A stretch of DNA of 64,000 nucleotides from contig NC_045145.1 in NCBI RefSeq assembly GCF_008831285.2, forward strand, positions 22,026,040 to 22,090,039. The letters run 5' to 3'. The stretch is from Nymphaea colorata (taxonomy: Eukaryota; Streptophyta; Magnoliopsida; Nymphaeales; Nymphaeaceae). Position numbers and translations under genes: made by a program. The notes beneath the pieces were generated by a model. It made no database searches, was not told the DNA's origin, and was given only the letters and a program-made list of their open reading frames with translations. Shown here piece by piece: positions 11,154-22,225 of this stretch (its first letter is position 1; every line of letters begins with the position of its first letter).

Positions 11154-12099
11154 TATCTTGAGGAAAGGACATTTGCACCAGCCACTACAGCTATCACTCT
11201 GAACTTGTAAGGGTGAAAAAAAAATTGCTGGTAAGGTAAATATCATTGTTGCTCTTACAAGGTGGTAGAGCCAAAGGTTCCCCTTGAAGGGTAGAACTTT
11301 AAAAATAAAAGCACAATGGTAAAGAGGCACCAGCATGAAAATAGTCAAATGGCTATGAGACACTAATACGCAAATAATAGTAACTATTATTAAATTTTGT
11401 TAAGTATAATATAAAGTTTATTAAATGGCTTGCTTTGTATTCAGAAGGGTTATAGCTGTACTGGTAAATATCACACCTTCACACACTCAATGTATGTAGA
11501 TCCTGATCAAACAACTATGTGGGATTAACTGAAATAAAAACTATTAACTAACATTTAGTTAAGGATAACAATGATAAAATAGTTGTTTGATTCGTAAATA
11601 GGTTATTGTTAGATAGTTGTTTAAGTTGTTTCAAACAATTGATTATTAGGATATAGTCATTACACACAGTGTGGATACATTTACCAATGTTTTTCGGCCA
11701 ACAAAAGTTTTTACCGAGCAAACCATCAGTAAAATGTTTTCCCATGCTTGTGTCACTTCTACCAACGGTTTTCGGTTGCCGGTAATAGGCGTATTTTTTA
11801 TTGATGCTCATCATTTACTAGTGTCATTAGTTAACTTATGTGTCGCGTCACGCAAACCAAAGTAGTGTGTGTCATTACACATGTATTGTCTGATTTATGT
11901 AAGAAAAGATGCACCATGATTCTTTTAGGGAGACATTGGATTCTATCAATTTTTGAAGTAGCTGAAATTAGCATGGATATATTTCTTTATGCAGTAACTT
12001 TAGATGCCATTGCTCACCTGGTTCTACATGCCCTCTATATAAGAGCCATGTGTTTCTTTGGTGTATTTCCCCATGATCAAGTTCCTCCACATGCCCAAA
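11154..12099 (+). other. Duplicated upstream region of MMP-B
   Basis: Restarts in the middle of the module spacer (equivalent to about 9720 onward) and runs to the MMP-B start. A TATATAA box lies at 12036-12042, 58 bp before the start codon. No other gene is seen. Confidence 0.75.
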
Positions 12100-13038
12100 A
12101 TGGTTTCTACATTATCCTTTGTTGCAATCCTCATGCTTTTGGTCCAGACCAACTATATGGAGTGGGCTTCTGGTCACAATGGCAACTTCCATTACTAGGC
12201 AGGAGCAGAATTCCTGCAACTTTCTGGCTATGGCAAAGGACAAAGCCATAAAGTGCTCCCCTCCCTGAAAAGATATCTTCAACATTTCGGCTATTTGGAC
12301 ACGGTTGACGACACAGGATTCTCTCTTGTTTTTGATGAAGATCTAGAAGCTGCCGTGCAAAAATACCAAGTGTTCTTCAGCCTCAATGCTACTGGTATAC
12401 TCGACACAGCAACAGTGCACCAACTAATCAAGCCGAGATGTGGCGTACCAGACATAATCAAAGATCCAGCGCGGGCAAAATTCCACTAAATTAATGTCAC
12501 CGGCAACTCAAGTTCATCATTATACAGTCTCAGAAACGAACGTTGGCCACCATCCAACAGGAGACTATTGTATAATATCTCGGTGAACGGGCACATGCCA
12601 TTTCGTATAGCAAATCTGAGGCCTGTCATCCATGAGGCATTTGAAACATGGGCTTTGTTCTCGCCATTTGACTTCACAGAGACTTCGATCGAGAGAATCG
12701 CTCAGTTGCGCATCGGATTCTACAGATGGCAGCACTTAAATTGTCCAATTTCGTTTGATGGACCAGACGGCGTGCTCGCACACGCATTTTATCCGCCATC
12801 TGGGAAGCTTCACTTCAACGCAGATCGTATATGGGCGATGGACCCTGAGAGGTTGATGAACACGAGAGAATCATACGACCTTCAATCGGTCGCCGTTCAT
12901 GAGATCGGCCATCTATTGGGGATGGGTCATAGTACAGTTCCAGAAGCAATCATGTATCCTAGCTTGGATCCTCAAACAAGGAAGGTGGAGCTGCATGGCG
13001 ATGATATTGCAGGAATCAATGCTATGTATCCTAGCTGA
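12100..13038 (+). pseudogene. MMP-B: matrix metalloproteinase pseudogene with two nonsense codons
   Basis: Aligned over its full length with the intact copies. Frame is kept from ATG 12100 to the normal stop, but TAG at 12196-12198 interrupts the propeptide start (HY-stop-AG) and TAA at 12487-12489 interrupts between propeptide and catalytic domain (KFH-stop-IN). The cysteine switch PRCGVPD, the zinc site HEIGHLLGMGH and the following IMYP Met-turn are all intact. The last residues are MYPS rather than MYPRSS. It looks recently dead. The first stop is shared with MMP-A. Confidence 0.9.
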
Positions 13039-13354
13039 TTGATTCTTGGAGTTAATTCTTACAAGGCTATGAATCCTTAGGCATAGTGATTCTTAGGGTT
13101 TTGACTAGGTTATGCATCCTAATCTCACTTGCCACATTTTTGTGACAAATTGTCACCCAATATTTTTGTTAATCAATTTCTATTTTTTGTTGGCTCCTTC
13201 TCTCTCGTTCTCTCTCCCCCACAATTTGAATTGTAACCTATCCTGAGCCCTGAACCCATGATGGTAGAATTAAGGATGTGAATGGATTAGATTCAAATAA
13301 GATATAGCCTTAAACCATATCCGCTTTTTCGGATAAACAGATATTCACCATGTT
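13039..13354 (+). other. MMP-B 3' flank with truncated MITE
   Basis: Shared MMP 3' flank (GATTGATTCTTGGAGTTAA, then TTGCCACATTTTTGTGACAA). It is followed from about 13275 by the left part of a TAGGGATGTGAATGGATT-type MITE, which is cut at 13354 by the MTP12 fragment. The full MITE is present after MMP-E and MMP-H. Confidence 0.75.
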
Positions 13355-14082
13355 GACATTGCAAATTTTCTAGTCATGGTTGTAAGATTTGTGAAGACTA
13401 CAAGGATAATTTCTTGAACCACATGTGCTTTTAGTTAGAGACTGGTCATGTCTCTAAGTCACTATGGTCATCATGCTTGTGAGAGCAGCTATGTTCATGT
13501 TCATGTTCATGGGAAAGAATGTGAACATCACCCAGCTCCACCATGAGCATGATGATGCTCTTCATGGAAAAAAAATCAAGCCAACCAAATTCACCACAAG
13601 GCCTCCAGTAGACACCGGCAACAAACTACCGGTAGAGATCTCCTGGGGATCAAGAATCCTCTCAAATGACTCCACAACAATAAGAGCTCCAACCAATACA
13701 AGGAAAACTGCATTGACATAACCAGAAAGAAATTCAAACCTACCACGCCCAAAATTGAACTGCGAATTTTCAGGCAACCGTGAAATATATGAAGCATAGA
13801 GCCCAATGGCTAGAGCAACACAATCGAACAATATATGACAAGCATTTGAGATAAGGCCTAGGCTATTACTCATGAATCCCACAATAAACTCCACAAACAT
13901 ATAAAGAGTATTAATCAAAAGAAACAAAGGAATCTTCCTTGATTTCCTTTCACTGAGAATGTGTCGAATGGGTCTCATGACCATAAAAAATAGAGACTCC
14001 TCAGAACCTGATCCCAATTCTGGAGATTTCGACCGTTCGGGACCCAATTGATTAATAGCGACCCAGAGACGAAACCAAACAG
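13355..14082 (-). pseudogene. MTP12 fragment 1 (partial CDF core)
   Basis: Matches the MTP12 region from the start of the His-rich loop back to about residue 341. The frame is open over 13562-14107 through the CDF core, including the HILFD form of HxxxD and the FGRGRFE block. The loop part is frameshifted. The upstream end has a small deletion and then joins directly to the middle of a MITE, so the N-terminal half and promoter are gone. The C-terminal half is also absent. Orientation matches MTP12, opposite to the MMP genes. Confidence 0.9.
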
Positions 14083-14286
14083 GTTCGGGGTTTATATTCC
14101 TAAACATCTTACTTTATAGTAAAAATAAGTTTTTGTACATGGCTTGGCTAAGCTCCAACCGAATCTAGCTTGAGCTTAGCCAAGTTTGAGCTCTCTAAGC
14201 TCGAGCTGGAGCTTACTAACTTGAGGTTGAGGCGACCTTAAGTTGCTGGCTCTGCTCAACTCAAACTCGGCTCATGAAGAGGCCTA
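14083..14286. repeat. hAT-like MITE (TAGGGCTGTTC family), right half
   Basis: Picks up at GTTCGGGGTTTATATTCC, inside the MITE, and runs to its right end. It is fused to MTP12 fragment 1, which shows that one deletion removed the MTP12 5' half, its promoter and half of this MITE. Confidence 0.7.
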
Positions 14287-15005
14287 CTACATGGAAATTG
14301 AACAAGGCACTTCAGTGAGGATGAGAATGTCTACTTTCTAAAGCTGCGATCGGGCTTGACAAAATTAATGAACATGAATGTCACTAATAGTAGTGCATCT
14401 ACAATATTAAATCTAACAGCGTGATCCTAATTTGTTAATAGACATCATAATGACGGTTTCTGATGTCAATGCAACATATTCGAATCATGTATATGCTTTA
14501 TTGTCTCCACTTTATTTGATGTTTATATATTTAGGTTCAAATTTTGGTTTAAGTATGAACGAAGAAGAGTGTGTATCGTATCTGAATCCAAATTAACAAT
14601 CTAAACTCGATCAAAGGATACCAAGCATTCGAATCAGATTCCAACACTAATTTAAACCGAACCTGAGCAGACATGTTAAGAACCGACTTGCCGAATGCAA
14701 TTGTTTTACATCTATGAGATTTACTTAAAACTAAATCTCAAGATGAATCTGTGTCCGATTTGGATATCGTTTTAATTCTAAAATCCGAATCCAATAGGAT
14801 GTCATTTCTTCAATTTGAGTCATATCCAATTTCTTAATCAAATATATATGATTTTGTTGAAATACTAGTTCCGTCGAATTTTTTATTCAAATCTGATACA
14901 TCAAACACCTAATTAAATAGGGCACAACAATTACACCACTAATCATGACATCACACGGCTTGGAGTTACAGAACAATGCACAGCCAATTTGCTTGATGGA
15001 TTATT
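14287..15005. other. Module spacer, copy
   Basis: Non-coding AT-rich spacer matching 8850-9590, ending at GGATTATT, the target site of the next MITE. No gene seen. Confidence 0.7.
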
Positions 15006-15466
15006 ATGGGTGAACAACGAGTCGAATAGCTCAAGATCGACTTGTTAAAGCTCAGCTCGTGAATGAGTTTGAGCCGAGTCATTTGCTTAATGAGTCGAGC
15101 TCGAGTTCATGAGTCGACTCGTTCAAATCATCGAGTTGAGTTCGAGCTCAACACATAACTGCCGAGTCGAGCTTGAACCTTAATCAAGTTTGTTGAGCCT
15201 CAATCAAGTAGATATATTCAAACGATTTTACGAGTTTGTCGAGTCTTAATCGAGTTGAGCTTGAGCTCAACATGTAACGATGAATATCAATTCTATTCAA
15301 ACAAGTTTGTCGAGCCTTAATCGAGTCGAGCTCGAGTTCAAGACATAACTGTTGAGTTGAGTTCAAGCTACTTCCGTCGAGCCATTTTCGAGCCCGAGGT
15401 TTCATTAGTCGAGCCGAGCTCGAGCTAACTGAACTTGGGCTCGACTCAGCTCATGTTCACCCCTAT
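15006..15466. mobile_element. hAT-like MITE with 8-bp target duplication
   Basis: 461 bp beginning ATGGGTGAAC and ending GTTCACCCCTAT, imperfect terminal inverted repeats. It is flanked by perfect direct repeats GGATTATT (14998-15005 and 15467-15474). The sister spacers lack it and carry the empty site. The interior is GAGCTCGAG/TCGAGTC rich. An 8-bp duplication with these ends fits the hAT superfamily. No transposase is present. Confidence 0.92.
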
Positions 15467-16466
15467 GGATTATTGTGCAGTTAATAGAGTTGGTGAGGTT
15501 TCGATGAACATACGGTGTACTATTTTATCAAGCTAGCAAGGGTTGGTGATAGACGTTATTGCAGGCATACATTCTAGTAAAAACAATAATTTTAGTTCAT
15601 ATTTTGAGGAAATGCAACTGCCACTGTAGCTATCACTCTAAACTTGTAAGGTGAAAAAAAAAAATTCTGGTAAGGCAAATATCATTGTTTCTATTACAAG
15701 TTGGTAGAGAAAAAAAGGTTTCTTGAAAGGCAGAACTTTAAAAAAAAAAACCGCACCTATTTTTGGGTTTTGTTAAGTATAATAAAGTTTATTAAATGGC
15801 TTGCTTTGTATTCTGAAGGGTTATAGCTGTACTGGTAAATATCACACCTTCACATACTCAAATAATGTAGATCCTGATCAAACAACTATCTGGGATAAAC
15901 TGAAATAAAACTATTAACTAACATTTAGTTAAGGATAACAATGATCAAATAGTTATTTGATTGGTAAATAGGTTATTGTTAGATAGTTGTTTAAGTTGTT
16001 CAAGCAATTGCTTATTAGGGTACAGTCATTATATTAGAGTGTGTGGACACATTTACCGATGTTTTTTTGGCCGACAAAAGTTTTTACCCAGCAAAACCAT
16101 CGGTAAAATGTTTTCTGATGCTTGTGTCACTTCTACCAACGTCCCAACAATAGAAGTATTTTTTTGTAGTATGCTCATCATTTATTAGTGTCATTAGTTA
16201 ACTTATGTGGTGCGTTGCGCAAACCAAAGTGGTGTGTGCCATGACACATATATTGTCTGATTTAAGTAAGAAAAGATGCACCATGATTCTTTTAGAGAGG
16301 CATTTGATTCTATCAATTTTTGAAGCTGCTGAAATTTGCATGCATATATTTCTGCATGGAGTAACTTTAGATGCCATTGCTCACCTGGTCCTACATGCCC
16401 TCTATATAAGAGCCATGTGTTTCTTGGCTGTATTTCCCCATGGTCAAGTTCCTCCTGATGCCCAAA
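15467..16466 (+). other. Upstream region of MMP-C
   Basis: Duplicated spacer and promoter DNA. A TATATAA box lies at 16403-16409, 58 bp before the MMP-C start. No separate gene is supported. Confidence 0.7.
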
Positions 16467-17411
16467 ATGGTTTCGACATTATACTTTGTTGAAATCCTCA
16501 TGCTTCTGGTCCAGACCAACTGTATGGAGTGGGCTTCTGGTCACAATGGCAACTTCCATCACCAGGCAGGGGTAGAATTCCTAAAACTTTCTCGCTATGG
16601 AAAAGGACAAAGCCATGAACTGCTCCCCTCCCTGAAAAGATATCTTCAACATTTCGGCTATTTGGACACGGTTGCCGACACATAATTCTCTCGTGTTTTT
16701 GATGAAGATCTAGAAGTTGCCGTGCAAAAATACCAAGTGTTCTTCAGCCTCAATGCTACTGGTATACTCGACACAACAACTGTGCACCAACTAATCCAGC
16801 CGAGACGTGGCGTAGCAGACATAATCAAAGATCCTGCGCTGGCAAAATTTCACCGGATTAATGTCACCGGCAACTCAAGTTCATCACTACACAGTCTCAG
16901 AAATGGACGTTGGCCACCATCAAGTAGGAGACTATTGTATAATATCATGGAGAACGAGCACATTCCATTTCCTATAGCAGATCTGAGGCCTGTCTTCCGT
17001 GAGGCATTTGAAACATGGGCTTCGCCATCGCCATTCGACTTCACACAGACTTCGATCGAGAGAATCGCTCAGTTGCACATCGGATTCTACAAAGGGCAGG
17101 ACTTAGATTGTCCAATTCCATTTGATGATCTTGGTGACTTTCTGGCACACGCATTTTATCCGCCATCTGGGACGCTTCACATCAACGCAGATAAAATATG
17201 GGCGATCGACCCTAAGATATTGAAGAACACGGAAGAATCGTACGACCTTCAATCGGTCGCCGTTCATGAGATCGGCCATCTACTGGGGTTGGATCATAGT
17301 AGAATTCCAGAAGCAATCATGTATCCTACCTTGGATTCTCAAGCAAGGAAGGTGGAGCTGCATGGCGATGATATTGCAAGAATCAATTTTATGTATCCTC
17401 GGTCCAGCTGA
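16467..17411 (+). pseudogene. MMP-C: matrix metalloproteinase pseudogene lacking the cysteine switch
   Basis: Full-length match with one nonsense codon, TAA at 16683-16685 (ADT-stop-FS in the propeptide). Frame is otherwise kept to the normal MYPRSS end. The latency motif PRCGVPD reads PRRGVAD, so the zinc-binding cysteine of the propeptide is lost. The zinc site HEIGHLLGLDH and Met-turn IMYP are intact. The open part from 16722 (229 codons) covers the late propeptide and whole catalytic domain. Probably dead. If transcribed and started internally it would encode an enzyme without the usual self-inhibition. Confidence 0.88.
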
Positions 17412-17681
17412 TTGATTCTTGGAGTTAATTGTTACAAGGCCATGAGTCCTTAGGCATAGTGATTCTTAGGGTTTTGACTAGGTTATGTATCCTATTCTCA
17501 CTTGCCACATTTTTGTCACCTTTGTGACAAATTGTCACCCTACATTTTTGTTAATCAATTTCTGTTTTCTGTTGGCTCTCTCTCTCTCACAATTTGAACT
17601 GTAATGTGAATGGATTAGATCCAAATCAGATATACCCTTAAACCATATCTGCTTTTTCGGATAATCAGATATTCACCATGT
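17412..17681 (+). other. MMP-C 3' flank with truncated MITE
   Basis: Same order as after MMP-B: common 3' flank, then the left part of the MITE, then the same junction into MTP12 sequence near GTTGACGTTGCAAATTTTC. Confidence 0.75.
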
Positions 17682-18828
17682 TGACGTTGCAAATTTTCTC
17701 ATCATGGTTGTGAGATTTGTGAAGACTACAAGGATCACTTCTGGAACCACATGTGCTTTCATGGTCATCATGCTTGTGAGAGCAACGAGCAACCATGTTC
17801 ATGGGGATGGGAATGATGCCCATGAGAATGTGAGCATGCCCTAGCTCCACCATGAGCATGATGACGCTCTTCATGGAAAAAAATCAAGCCGACCAAATTG
17901 ACCACAAGGCCTCCAATAGACACCGATAACAAACTACCGGTAGAGATCTCCTGGGGATCAAGAATCCTCTCAAATGACTCCACAACAATAAGAGCTCCAA
18001 CCAATACAAGGAAAACTGCATTGACATAACCAGAAAGAACTTCAAATCTACGACGCCCAAAATTGAACTGCGAATTTCCAAATCGAACAACATATGACAA
18101 GCATCTGAGATAAGGCCTAGACTAGTACTCATGAATCCTACAATAAATTCCACAAACATATAAAGAGTATTAATCAAAAGAAAGAGAGCAATCTTTCTTG
18201 ATTTCCTTTCACTCAGAATGTAGCGAATGGGACTCATGACCATCGAAAATAGAGACTCCGAAGAACCTGATCCCAATTCTGGAGATTTCGACGGTTCGGG
18301 ACCCAATTGATCAACTGCCAGAAGAAGAGAGGTGATACCAGAAACCCTTCGGAAGCGATCCCCATTGGCGACAGCCTTGGCGGCGAGGGAACCAGAGAAG
18401 TCCGCGAGGATGGTAGCGGCGGGTCCGGCGACGTGGAGCGACTGGAAGCGAAGGAGGAGGACGAGAGAGAGGAGGGCCCCCTTGGCGGCGAGGGGGCGGA
18501 GGATGGGAGGGGAGAGGGAAGGACGATGCTGCGAAGAGAAAAGTAGAGAGAGGATGAGGGAGGAGGAAAGGGTGAGGAGGAAGGAGAAGGGGAGGAGAGA
18601 CAGAGTTGGGGAGGAGTTGAGGAAGGGGTGGAGGGTGTAGAGGGAGAAGGTGGTGATGAAGAGAGGGGTGGTGGGGGCAGTGGTGGCGGCCGGTTGGCTG
18701 AAGCTGCGGCGACTGGAAGGCGTAGGCGTGGGGGTTGGGGTCAGGAGAGGTGGGTACGGCAAGTATGGCCGGGATTGACGGAGCGGGAGGGAGACTTTCA
18801 GAGATTTCTGGTGGCGGCGGTGGTTCAT
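17682..18828 (-). pseudogene. MTP12 fragment 2 (internally deleted, retains start codon)
   Basis: From ATG 18828 it follows MTP12 for about 166 residues (MNHRRHQKSLKVSLPLRQSR onward). It then jumps in frame from SLLLA to VDQLGPE, losing several membrane spans. A second deletion after the HMLFD zinc motif removes the end of that span and shifts the frame, and the open stretch ends at 17884 (314 codons). The His-rich loop is present only as its start, and the C-terminal half is absent. It keeps the eight extra loop codons that intact MTP12 lacks. A transporter function is not credible. Confidence 0.9.
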
Positions 18829-19244
18829 GGTGGTGGCCGCGGATGTGACGCTGGTGTTCTCCCTCTCCCTCTATAGTGTATCTGCGACCGTGGTTGGGTG
18901 GTGGTGGTGGAAGGCGGGCTTCGGTCGCCGGGAAGCAAAAGCGACTCGAAGTCAGGTCGAACAGAGGGAGCCTCCTTTCCTGCTTTAGGGGGAAGGCACG
19001 TCAAGCCGCGAATTTGTTTCTGAAATACAAATCTTTTGATTGTTTCTGTAGAAAAATAAAATAGAGCCATGGTTGAATCCAGTCATCTCAAACTCCACGG
19101 TTTTAATTTCTTCCATAGCTAGTTTTCTTCTTAAACTTTGTCCACATGCTTGTTATTTTCATCATGCTTAGTAACGCCCAGAATTTTTTAGTATCTAATA
19201 GCATCATTTTTTTCATAGGAAATGGTGCTGAATTGCCCTGCACA
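18829..19244 (-). other. Copy of the MTP12 upstream region
   Basis: Matches 7701-8396, with the GGTGGTGG-rich start and the downstream AT-rich part. It could still drive the truncated MTP12 frame, but that is not shown by the sequence. Confidence 0.6.
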
Positions 19245-19702
19245 TAGGGCTGTTCCATGAGTTGAACCAACTCGGTCTGGGCTTGAACTCGTTAAGTAAA
19301 ACTCTATTTGAACTCAACTCTTTAACAAACAAGTCGAGGTTGAGTCAAAAAATGAACTTGTTTAATTTAATGAGTTAAAAGTAAGCTAGGCAGGCTCAAC
19401 TCGATTAAACTCAATTAGGAAGAACATGTAAAAAATACTTTCATTTTTTATCACAACTAATGGTCTTCTTTGAGGTAGCCAACCCACAGGTTCGGGGTTT
19501 AGGTTCCTGAACATCTTACTTTATAGTAAAAATAAGTTTTTATACATGGCTTCGCTAAGCTCCAACCGAATCTAGCTTGAGCTTAGCCAAGTTTGAGCTC
19601 TCGAAGCTCGAGCTGGAGCTTACTAACTTGAGTTTGAGGTGACCTTAAGTTGTGGCTTATGCTGGCTCTGCTCAACCCAAACTCGGCTCATGAACAGCCC
19701 TA
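19245..19702. repeat. hAT-like MITE (TAGGGCTGTTC family), copy 2
   Basis: Best-preserved copy of the family: starts TAGGGCTGTTC and ends GAACAGCCCTA. Same position in the module as 8397-8841. Confidence 0.7.
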
Positions 19703-20679
19703 CTAGTCACACTACTCCCACTTCCTTCTACATGGAAAACGAAGAGGCACTTCAGTGAGGATGGGAATGTCTCCTTTCTAAAGCTGCGATCGAGCTTGAC
19801 AAAATTAATGAACATGAATGTCACTAATAACAGTGCATCTACAATACTAAATCTAACAGTGTGATCCTACTTTTGTTAATAGCTACCATAATGACGGTTA
19901 TGGATGTCAATGCATCATATTTGAATCATTTATATGCTTAGTGTATCCACTTTATTGGATCTTTATATATTTAGGTTCAAATTCTGGTTTAAGTATGAAG
20001 GAAGAAAAGTTTGTATCGTGTCTGAACCCAAATTTACAATCTAAACTCGGTCAAAGCATACCAAAGATTCAAATCAGATTCCAAGTTTAATTTAAATCAG
20101 ATTCAAAGCTACGTTAATTTTTTATATATTGGTATCCTTTAAAGCATAGAAATTGAAATATTTTTTAAAATAATGTCCTTTCGCCTAAACATTCTTGCTC
20201 CGCCTGTGGCCAACTATGATAGATAAGCCAAATTTTGAACCCATCTATATCTTCATCCTACGTGGATTTGGTAAGGAAGCGAAGATGTTTCTAGTTAGCC
20301 CGTGACTTCATGAAAGCCGCCAAGCAGTTCGGAGTATATTGGTCTCTTCTTGTATCTTCTGTCTTTTCCTCTATGTTTTACATATTGACAAAAGGAGAGT
20401 TTTTTTTTTTTTTTTTTTTTAAAGCGAATATGGACAACAAATGGAGTTGATTACTTCCTTCCTCGGGGATTATGCTTTTTCCCTTCTCAGGGTTCTTACC
20501 TCATGGTTTATGATCTTCTCCTTTTTTGTGAAATACTTTTGGGCATTTCTCGTTTATAGGCTCAAACAAGGGCAGTTGGATTTTCTGATGCAGATCTTGA
20601 TTTTGGTGGCAAATGCCAAAGATGCTCCAGGTTTACCTTTTCATTTTGCAGATATGGACACTTTATTTTTCCATGTCAT

Positions 20680-20746
<67 letters not shown>

Positions 20747-22225
20747 GAGAGAGAGAGAGAAAGAGATTGGAACGCATGTGAAGCCTAAAAGGAAAGCTAC
20801 CCAAGTGAAAGAACAACTTGCATCTCTATGTAAAAGCAAAAGCGTGTAAAAAACCGACTTGCCAAATGCAAATGTTATTACATCTATGAGATTTACTTTA
20901 AACTAAATGTCAAGATGAATCTGTATCGGATTTGGATATTTGTTTAATACTAAGTTCGAATCCAACCGAATGTCATTTCTTCAATTTGATTAATATCCAA
21001 TTTCTTAATCAAATGCTATTTTTTTTTTATATATCTGATTTTGTTGAAATACTAGTTCTGTCAAATTTTCAGTTCAAATCTAATACATTGACACCCCTAA
21101 TTAAATAGGGCACAACAGCAACACCGCCGACCTTGACATTTCACAAGGCTTGGAGATATGGAACAATGCACAGCCAATTTGTTTGATGGACTTTTATGCA
21201 GTTAATAGAGTTGCTTGAGTTTGGATGAATATCAGGTGTACTATTTTATCAAGCCAGCTAGGGTTGGTGTTGGACTTTATTGCAGGCATACAACCCAGTA
21301 AAAACAATGATTTTCATTCATATTTTAAGGAAAGGAAATCTGCATCGGACACTGTAGCTATCACTCTAAACTTGTAAAGGTGAAAAAAAAAAAATGCTGG
21401 TAAGGTAAATATCATTGTTACCATTACAAGGTGGTAGAGCCAAAAGGTTCCCCTTGAAGGGCAGAACTTTCAAAAGAAAAACACAATGGTAAAGAGGCAC
21501 CAACATGTAAATAGTCAAATGGCTAAGAGACACTAATATGCAAATAACAGCAACTGTTTTTGGGTTCTATTAAGTATAATAAAGTTTATTAAATGGCGTG
21601 CATTGTATTCGGAAGGGTTATAGCTGTACTGGTAAATATCACACCTGCACACACTCAATGTACGTAGATCCTGGTCAAACAACTATCTGGGATAAACTAA
21701 ACTGTTTAGTTAAGGATAACAATGATCAAATACTTATTTGATTGGTAAATAGGTTATTGTTAGATAGTTGTTTAAGTTGTTCAAGCAATTGATTATTAGG
21801 ATATAGTCATTATATTAGAGTGTGGACACATTTACCGATGTTTTTCGGTCAACAAAAGTTTTTACCGAGCAAAACCATCTGTAAAATGTTTTCCCATGCT
21901 TGTGTCACTTCTACCAACGTCTCGGCAATAGGCTTATTTTTTTGTAGTATGCTCATCATTTATTAGTGTCATTAGTTAACTTATGTGGTGCGTTGCGCAA
22001 ACCAAAGTGGTGTGTGCCATGACACATATAGTGTCTGATTTAAGTAAGAAAAGATGCACCATGATTCTTTTAGAGAGGCATTTGATTCTATCAATTTTTT
22101 GAAGTTGCTGAAATTTGCATGGAGTAACTTTAGATGCCATTGCTCACTTGGTTCTACATGCCCTCTATATAAGAGCCATGTGTTTCTTTGTTGTATTTCC
22201 CCATGATCAAGTTCCTCCACCCAAA
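19703..22225. other. Spacer and promoter of MMP-D with a unique insertion
   Basis: Module spacer interrupted at about 20100-20846 by some 740 bp absent from sister spacers. The insertion holds a poly-T run (20401-20420), a long AT microsatellite (20681-20740) and a GA tract (about 20744-20764). It shows no clear terminal repeats or gene. The spacer resumes with AACCGACTTGCCAAATGC. TATATAA at 22166-22172 is the likely MMP-D core promoter. Confidence 0.65.
22166..22172 (+). promoter_or_regulatory. TATA box of MMP-D
   Basis: TATATAA 60 bp upstream of the start codon, in the conserved context CCTCTATATAAGAGC shared by the MMP copies that keep a promoter. Confidence 0.75.

Noticed and set aside
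20441-20849. Open frames running through the TA/GA microsatellite
   Set aside because: The IYIYIY and RERERE translations come from simple repeats.
22115-22225. Upstream extension of MMP-D to a Met at 22115
   Set aside because: This stretch spans the TATA box and is not in frame in the sister genes. The shared Met at 22226 starts a good signal peptide.
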